A DNA stretch of 64,000 nt from Phytophthora quininea. Lineage: Eukaryota; Oomycota; Peronosporomycetes; Peronosporales; Peronosporaceae. The position numbers and the translations under genes are program-made. Shown piece by piece: positions 57,841 to 64,000 of this stretch. Within the stretch, counting starts at the first letter, position 1; each line of letters starts with the position of its first letter. The stretch lies in assembly GCA_011947345.1 (NCBI GenBank), contig JAAVTG010000697.1, positions 310,001-374,000 of the forward strand, in the 5' to 3' direction. Under the pieces are notes generated by a model. The model saw only the letters and a list, made by a program, of their open reading frames with translations, was not told the origin of the DNA and did no database searches.

Positions 57841-58950
57841 GGCTGCAAGACGAGCAGGGAAACAACAACTGCGACGGTGAATGAGGGTCCTGCCGTGGCC
57901 AAGAGTGTAACCAGAACATTAACTGTGGACAATGTCAGCATCAGTGTTCTGTGTGAGTACCCTCTTGTCTATAAATCACACCCACTGTTCTCTATCAATG
58001 GGGGATCAGTGTTGGCAGCAAGAACATCTCGACCTCAAGTATGTTGCTGGACAGTGGAGCTACTACAATCTACATGTCCAAGGGTTGGGTCAAGAAGAAC
58101 AAGCTTACAACCACGAAGTTTCAAGAGAAGAACATCCGTGTAAAGCTTGGAGACAATCAGATTGTCGAGACAGAGTTGGAGCTACTAGCTCTGACTATCA
58201 AAGTACCAGGAGTGGAAGAAGCATACAAATGTGTTGCTGTCGTGTACGCTATTCCTGATGGGTTCGTCTGCATCCTGGGGATACCATTGTTTGAGGACAT
58301 ACAACCCCTGATTGATTGGAGTGGTCGAAGGATTGAAGGAACAAAGCAGACTTTGCGAGCGGAGCGGGAAAGTGAGGCCATCGGGGCCGACCAAGGAAGG
58401 CGGTCCGGCGATTGCCTCTGGGTCTCGGAGATCTGCCGGAGCGAAAGGCCTGTCGGCGAAAAGATCTGATTCCTGTCGAGGCGCCGCGCTGGAAACGGAT
58501 GTGAAGTCTGTGGTTTCCCGTGAAACTGCGCAGAGTGGAACCCCAAGAGTTGCTTGCGAGCAACTGGACCGCGAGCCAGTTGGTAGAGGCTCGGCGGCGG
58601 GGAATGACAAGCGGTCATCTTCGGATAAAAGCACAGCTGAGAGCCGTGCTGGGGTAAAGAGCAGCGCCGTGGAGACGATGTTCACGATGGGCGTTGTCGA
58701 CAAAGCTGGCGTGGAGACCAAGCTCAACACGCGGAAGAAGCTAAGAAAGTTCCTGAGAATCAAGACGAAGACGAACCTGATTTTATGCTGGTTCTGTCGA
58801 ACGAGACAATCAAGCGCATTGCAAGCTCGTTGCAGCGACGCGACCAACCTGATAACGTTGGCAGTGCCAAGGCTCAACGTTACCTGGATACTGGCTGGGA
58901 AAGCTTTCGGGCTAACCCTGCCTAAAACCTACTCAAGGAGTATAAAGACA
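57841..58950 (+). CDS. Element C protease and pre-RT region
   Basis: MLLDSGATTIYMSKGWVKKN at 58041 (active site DSGA), then VRVKLGDNQ-like and FVCILGIPLFEDIQPLIDW blocks typical of Gypsy protease. The rest, to 58950, is a charged linker in shifting frames leading to RT. Minus-strand ORFs over the same bases are shadows. Confidence 0.8.
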
Positions 58951-58952
58951 CC

Positions 58953-59880
58953 GTGTTTCGTCCCGAATTCCCTGAAGGTTTACGTGAGAAGCGCGAGATT
59001 GAGCACCGGATCGATGTGCGTGATCCAAACCTCGCAATGTATTGGCACCAGTGGCGTCAATCACCGGGGCAGCAACGTGAAATTGTTTGCTGGGTAGAAG
59101 AGATGATTGAGAAGAAGCTCATCAGGCCAAGCATTAGTTCACACGCGACTCCAACATTTTGTGTGCGGAAACCCACTGGATGGCGTGTCGTTCACGACTA
59201 CCGATATCTTAACTCGAATACGATCCGACAGAGCATTTCGATGACAAGAAAGGAAGATATCCTGGACGACATGGCTGGAGCATACTACTACTCGACGATG
59301 GACCTGATGTCGGTGTACTATCAAGTTTGAATGCGCGAAGAAGATATCAAGTTCACGGCATTCCAGGCACCGAACGAACTCTGGGAGTACCTGGTACTTC
59401 CCATGAGAGTCTGCAATGCACCGGCAACGATGCACAGACTGGCGTCCAAGCTGTTTCGAGGCTTGAAGCAAACGAGGTCGTTTTACGACGACATCTACAC
59501 CTTTACAAAGTCTTAAGATGTCAACGAGCATTTGAAAGCTTTACGAAAGACGTTGGGTATCTTGCAGGACAACAAGCTGTACGTCAACCTATCCAAATGT
59601 GTGTTTTGTGCCCTAGAGATTCCGTCTCTCGATGACTTTGTCGGCCGAGACGGAGTGCGCATGGACCCCGACGAAGTGCAAACCATCAAGGACTGGCCGG
59701 TACCAAATACTCAAGAGGAGCTTCACAGCTTCTTGAGACTCACTGGCTACGTCCAGCGTTTCTGTCCGGATATTGCCTCGCTCACGGCTACCATGTTCAC
59801 ACTACTCAAGAAGCAAAACAAGCGCAACGCGAAGATTCATTTCGACAAGGAGCAGTTGAAGAACTTCAAGGAGTTGAAGC
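58953..59880 (+). CDS. Element C reverse transcriptase
   Basis: IEKKLIRPSISSHATPTFCV, GWRVVHDYRYLNSNTI, YYSTMDLMSVYYQV, TGA at about 59328, MREEDIKFTAFQAPNELWEY, RVCNAPATMHRLASKLF, catalytic SFYDDIYTF, TAA at 59516, then LSKCVFCALEIPSL, VRMDPDEVQTIKDWPVP, LTGYVQRFCPDIASLTA. Two in-frame stops. The reading enters RNase H and is cut at 59880 by a solo LTR. Confidence 0.88.
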
Positions 59881-60227
59881 TGCAGCGGAGCTGCGTAGCA
59901 GTGCACGTGCACAGAGGAAGACATAGGACTCCCCGAGTCTGTCTCTTTAGGCGTCCCGCCTTCGGTTCTATACAAGAACCAAGTACAGTCCCGTAAGTAG
60001 GACTCGCAGAGTCAGTGTCCCTTAAGACAAGGACAACACTAATTAACTGCAAAAATAGAACTGAATTGAATTGTTATCTGGCCTTTGCTGTAAATGTATA
60101 GACTAAACCATGTGGCATAGTTAATCTAAGAGATATGTAAATGAGTGGTGGAGAGCCAAATGGCTACACTATGACTACATAGCCAAAAGTCTACACACGA
60201 TTATGACTTTTGTGTAACCCTGTTACA
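59881..60227 (-). repeat. Solo LTR of family A inside C RNase H
   Basis: 347 bp, minus orientation, with perfect 5-bp target duplication GAAGC (59876-59880, 60228-60232). Virtual removal with one target copy joins FKELK to RCLCDPPVLHLLHF in frame. Its 3' part resembles the 5' LTR of element A. Marks an A-family insertion after C. Confidence 0.92.
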
Positions 60228-60653
60228 GAAGCGATGTTTGTGCGACCCTCCTGTGCTGCATCTTCTCCACTTTAATCAGCCAATGCATCTGCGTACAGAT
60301 GCCAGCAAGTTTGCTGTTGGTGGCGTCCTGTTCCAAGCGTAGATGGTATTAAACGCCCAATCGTGTACACTAGTCGGAAGATGAAGTCGGCGGAGCTCAA
60401 CTACCCGATGCAGCAGCAAGAACTGTTAGCTATTGTTCATGCTTTAGCAGCTTTCAGGATCTACTACCTGGACAAGTCACCAATTGTCGAGACGGATCAC
60501 AAGAGCCTCGAGGGATTGTTCGCGCAGAAGATGGCGAATCGCCGTCTAGCTCGTTGGTATGGCATCTTGGCAGAGTATCAACCGACACTCTCGTATCTTC
60601 CTCGTGCGAAAAACGGAATCGCCGATACCTTGAGTCAAAGACCAGACTTGTAA
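60228..60653 (+). CDS. Element C RNase H
   Basis: PMHLRTDASKFAVGGVLFQA followed by TAG (about 60341), then SAELNYPMQQQELLAIVHAL, VETDHKSLEGLFAQ, SYLPRAKNGIADTLSQRP. Catalytic TDAS, QQE and TDH are present. One stop and the 5' solo LTR break the frame. Confidence 0.87.
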
Positions 60654-60839
60654 CCAGAGACGAAGTATTTTCACGATCTCAGTGTTACCAGCTTAGCTGT
60701 GCGTCGCTTGATAGTAGTGAATACCGCTTGAATTTTCCCATCTTTGATATATGCTGCTTTAATCTTCTGGATCAAATCGCTGTCCGTCGTGACTTCACTG
60801 ATCTCCATCGTGAATGATGTATCATCGAACTTGAAACCC

Positions 60840-62153
60840 AAAGCTGAGCGTCAACACCGGAAGAAGTATTGATACTTCACCGAGGGCAATGGATTGCTTT
60901 GGTATCAGACACCAGTTGACTACGTTCCACGAGTTGTCGTACCCACCGATGTGAAGTTGAGGTACGCCATCATCGGTAAGTGTCATGATTCCAACTATGG
61001 AAGGCATCCTGGTGCAGAACGCACTTACTTGACACTTGCGCGACGCTGGTATTGGTTGAAGATGTTGGCGTCGATCCAGGAGTTATTGCTGACTGTGAAC
61101 CATGCCGCCGCAACAAGCCTCGGCCGACGAAGCCACCAGGTCTGCTAGAACCACTCAGCATTCCTGATGAAAGATGAGATCCATCTCGATGGACTTCATC
61201 ACGGACTTACCGCAAACGAAGAACAAAGTCGACTCGATTTGGGTTGTTGTGGATCGATTGACCAAGCGATGTCATTTTGTTCCAGCGGCAAAGACTGTTA
61301 CCGCAGAAGTCGTAGCACAACTTTTCGTCAATCACATTTGGAAGTTCCACGGCATGCCCACCAACATCGTGTCCGACCGCGACAGAAAGTTTGCGTCCAA
61401 ATTGGCCAGGCAGAACGGATGAATCGAACGATTGAAGTGCAAGATGACAGGGATGATCGCCTTGCCAACGCAGAGTTTGCTGTGAACTCGACGGTGAACT
61501 CAAGCACGAAGATGGCACTGTTTGTAGCCGATCTGGGATATATCCCGTTGAATTCTTTGCAGTTCGCAGCAGAACAGATTTCCAACGTTCCTGCTAGTCG
61601 ACAAGGCATCGAGTTTCACGAACGTCAGGCATCGATACTGCTACGATACAGGAAAGCACTCGCACGAGCTCAAGACCGGATGAAAGATGTCTACGATCAC
61701 AACCGGAAAGAGTTCCGCGTGGGAGATCAAGTGTACTTGATCACTCAGAGCCTTGATCCCAAGCACACTGGTCTTCCGGCGTCGTCGAAGTTTGGTCCGA
61801 AATGGATCGGCCCATATTCGATCGTTCGCAATTACAACCATGCATATGAACTAAACATTCAGTCAGGGATAAGCTTCATCCTGTGTTCAACACGGGATCC
61901 CTGAAACCGTACCAGCAATCGTCAAGGCTATCGCGCCCACATGATGTTGTCCTTGCGGACGGCAGCATTGGTCAGCTCGTACAACGTTTGCCGGGTAAAC
62001 GGGTTCGAAAAACAAACCCAACTTCTCGTGGAGTGGGTGGGCGAAGAGAAACCAACCTGGGGGCGATCGAGAACTTAGCATAAAAACCTGACATGATTGC
62101 AGAGTTTGAAATCAACCGACGCTCAAAGAGACGCAAGAAAACCAAGAAATGAT
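60840..62153 (+). CDS. Element C integrase and chromodomain
   Basis: Zinc domain around [20 protein letters not shown], then [16 protein letters not shown] (first Asp), [14 protein letters not shown] (second Asp) joined almost directly to [10 protein letters not shown] (Glu), so about 35 residues between D and E are deleted; another gap follows ([14 protein letters not shown]). GPY/F part ([28 protein letters not shown]), [13 protein letters not shown], and a chromodomain at about 61960-62090 ([21 protein letters not shown]). Ends in a basic tail at 62153. Confidence 0.82.
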
Positions 62154-62243
62154 GAAAGGGGGCTCAAGGCCTACATGCATTGTCAAGACCTACATGTATT
62201 GATCAACGTGCCCTCGCTAATTGCGACTCTTCTTGTTGAAACC

Positions 62244-63630
62244 CTACTTCGACTTCTTCGAACGCGTGGGACGCGGAAGCGCTACAAGACGTATCGCGTA
62301 AAGGTGTGTGAGCCAACCCAACTTCTGCAATAGCTCCAACGAACACGGGCGCTCCTTGTCGACGTTGTACTCGTCATAGATCATGACTGGATCTTTTGGA
62401 CCCGTAACCACAAGCGTGAAGTAGTGCTTGATGCTGTGCTCTGTCGCGTGGACGATGTAATGACCTGGATCAAGCGCGCGCGCATGGCGTTCCAGCACAG
62501 CAGTGGAAGACAGCGAACCCTTTTGAAGCGGCTTGAACAACGCCACATAGTCGAGAGAAACACGTTCAGCTCGCAGGAAGTTGAGGAAGGGATCGACATC
62601 CGTGCCGTCAACACCCTCGGCAAAGTCGTTGCCTTTCGCGAGGCAAAACTTGTTCCAACGCTCGCGAGTAGTCAAATCCGCTCTCCCAAGGCTGAAGCAT
62701 GCCGCTTGAAGGGCGTGCAAAAGAACCAGTTGCTATCTGACGCCCCAGCCTCGCGGTAATGCTTCGAGTAAAACTCGATGAAGGTCTCGCGACGACCAGC
62801 AGCAATCCAAGCATTTACCTGGCTCATGCACCAGTAAACGTCGCGAAGACTTTCGGGCCGCTCATACGTCATCTAAATAGGAGTATAGTTCCACTCCACC
62901 AAGTAGTACAAGTCGGGAAGAGCTCCTCCACGATCCAGCAGCCTGCGGACGTTCCAATCTCCTTCGTGATCCCCAGCGGGGTCGTAGTGATTGAAGCAGT
63001 TCGTCGATGGGTGCCTTTCAGGAGGCTGGCGCTCATACATAGCGACCTCATTTCGAAGCAAGTTGCACGTCGAGTACGGGTCAGCTATCTCATCACCAGG
63101 GATCCCCGACATCGCTGCACCATCCTCAGCACACGCATGAGTAGGACGGACCACCCTGGAAGTCGTCTTCTTGGCAGCCGGGGGCACCATCGCACTCGAC
63201 GTCGATGCAGATGAAGAAGCTGCTTGCACCGGTTCCTCAACCGAGGTTGCGCGTGGAACGACCGAAGACGAGACGCCAGCCGAAGGTGAACGCAGCGGAG
63301 AAGCCATCGGAACAGCACACGCCGGTACAGCATCTCGCGGAAGCAGAGTCGCCTCTTGGGAGGTCCAGGGAGCGTCGAAGCGGGCAGGGACTTGGGAGCG
63401 CCGAGGCAAGATTTCCTCAAGCTCCTCCAACGTGAGGCCGCCGAGGATATCCTCGTCGGCCGACGGTAGTGTTGGTGTGGCTGGGGAGAACCCAGCAAGC
63501 CAGCAGCAGTGAGGAGGTCAGGTATGAGGCCAAAGTCTTGGTCAGCCGCCGCTCTTCCTTTGAGCGACGGCACTTAGACCCCTTGGTCGGCAGCCCAGTC
63601 GATCATAGCAGCTACTGGCGGTAGCCTCAT
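62244..63630 (-). CDS. Antisense chromodomain/OTU-like gene of element C
   Basis: Opposite strand to pol, tail to tail (91 bases from the pol stop), 137 bases inside the 3' LTR. ATG at 63630 (MRLPPVAAMIDWAADQGV), TAA, then DFGLIPDLLTAAGLL, frame change, GGLTLEELEEILPRRSQ, a Ser/Ala-rich middle, then a chromodomain near 62930-62840: NVRRLLD, LPDLYYLVEWNYTPI, TAG, TYERPESLRDVYW. Next GASDSNW, then after a one-base shift LHALQAACFSLGRADL, resembling the DGNCLF block of OTU-type proteases with Cys replaced by Trp, and a C-terminal GHYIVHATEHSIKHYFTLVV with VMIYDEYN (possible His and Asp/Asn). Ends KKSK at 62244. Domain calls beyond the chromodomain are inference. Confidence 0.62.
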
Positions 63631-63767
63631 AGAGGCACCAGCCCCTCCCGTGCCAAGCGTCATACGAAAACAAGGCACTTTGGGGTCAGTCCCGACCAGC
63701 AGCCACCTACTGAGCAAATTCCGAAATGGCTGGCGAGGACGCGGACGACTCTTGCGGGATGGGTGAG

Positions 63768-63962
63768 TGTAACGGATACTTAGCAGTTACGTACGTTTTG
63801 GCTAGGATTGTAATTATTAGAACATTTTAGTAAATATGCAGAGAAGGGGAGTTCGTGGGAGCAAAGTTCTCAACTGTCCGAACTGCGAGGGCGGCAACCT
63901 CATCACTTTCCAATTTGGCCGCCCTCTCAAAGACTTCGCCTGCTTCCTTCATTTTCGATATA
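63768..63962 (+). repeat. 3' LTR of element C
   Basis: 195 bp, TGTAACGGATACTTAGCAG to TTTTCGATATA, preceded by GGGATGGGTGAG as polypurine tract and followed by target copy GACTG. The remaining 33 bases of the window are flank with no feature. Confidence 0.9.
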
Positions 63963-64000
63963 GACTGAGGCGAGCGGCACCACTAGGTAATCGATTCTGC

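Larger units (their letters stand above)
41105..63962 (+). mobile_element. Ty3/Gypsy element C carrying nested insertions
   Basis: LTRs of 194-195 bp at 41105-41298 and 63768-63962 with 5-bp target duplication GACTG (41100-41104, 63963-63967). Own sequence is about 6.7 kb after removing element D (41599-57390) and the family-A solo LTR (59881-60227). Order: gag, protease, RT, RNase H, integrase, chromodomain, then a minus-strand gene before the 3' LTR. Internal deletions in integrase show that it is defective. Confidence 0.9.

Noticed and set aside
58185..58877. 230-codon minus-strand ORF in element C
   Set aside because: Overlaps the protease-RT linker of C and has no domain; shadow.
4099..63962. 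Repeated 350-900-base blocks considered as satellites or CRISPR-like repeats
   Set aside because: They have TG...CA (or TA) ends, target duplications and flank Gag-Pol, so they are LTRs; no short regularly spaced repeats with unique spacers exist.

Overview
The window looks like a transposon-dense stretch of an oomycete genome, probably Phytophthora or a close relative. The evidence is the mix of Ty3/Gypsy families with oomycete-type Gag and Pol, a DIRS-like tyrosine-recombinase retroelement, pogo-like, PIF/Harbinger and MULE transposase relics, GC-rich coding sequence and eukaryotic host-type domains. Recognisable host coding is small: a PHD-finger/homeodomain gene at the left edge (minus strand, running off the window) and a decayed histone H4-like pseudogene near 33.7 kb. 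Everything else I can name is mobile-element sequence, much of it nested. No tRNA, rRNA or CRISPR was seen.

Layout. 1-2031: PHD-homeodomain gene (-). 2.2-4.1 kb: Gypsy relics. 4099-11195 (-): 5'-truncated Gypsy chromovirus A'. 11.3-13.0 kb (-): RNase H-integrase relic B. 13.06-13.85 and 19.67-22.1 kb (+): old Gypsy B', split by a DIRS-like element (13852-19669, -) with no target duplication. 22126-30619 (+): full-length chromovirus A (TSD CAATC), an inverted near-copy of A'. 30.6-33.3 kb (+): internally deleted Gypsy E. 33.6-38.6 kb: H4 pseudogene, then a pogo-like transposase relic split by a Harbinger transposase (-) and a TIR/MITE-like element (TSD ACT). 38.9-40.95 kb (+): MULE-type transposase relic followed by a Ulp1-type (C48) protease. 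41105-63962 (+): Gypsy element C (TSD GACTG), interrupted in gag by 15.8-kb Gypsy element D (41599-57390, TSD CAAG, LTRs about 99.7% identical by eye) and in RNase H by a solo LTR of family A (TSD GAAGC).

The most interesting signal is repeated: three different Ty3/Gypsy elements carry extra coding sequence on the opposite strand between pol and the 3' LTR, tail to tail with pol. In D it is about 4.6 kb (coiled coil, acidic block, nuclear-localisation-like and Lys/Ser-rich tracts). In C it is about 1.4 kb with a chromodomain and an OTU-like cysteine-protease fold missing its Cys. In A and A' it is about 0.85 kb. D also has two RNase H domains, the first with degraded active-site motifs and the second archaeal-like. 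Tail antisense ORFs and a second RNase H are features of plant Tat/Ogre elements, so this looks like architectural convergence.

A and A' share a stop in the protease region, a stop after RNase H, a one-base RT frameshift and an 834-837-bp solo LTR inside pol, yet A has a perfect TSD. Defective copies therefore seem to have moved, presumably using proteins supplied in trans. Many reading-frame breaks fall in short homopolymers even in very young elements and in the host gene, so some are probably uncorrected assembly indels rather than true lesions. All domain calls are from reading translations by eye; no search was run.
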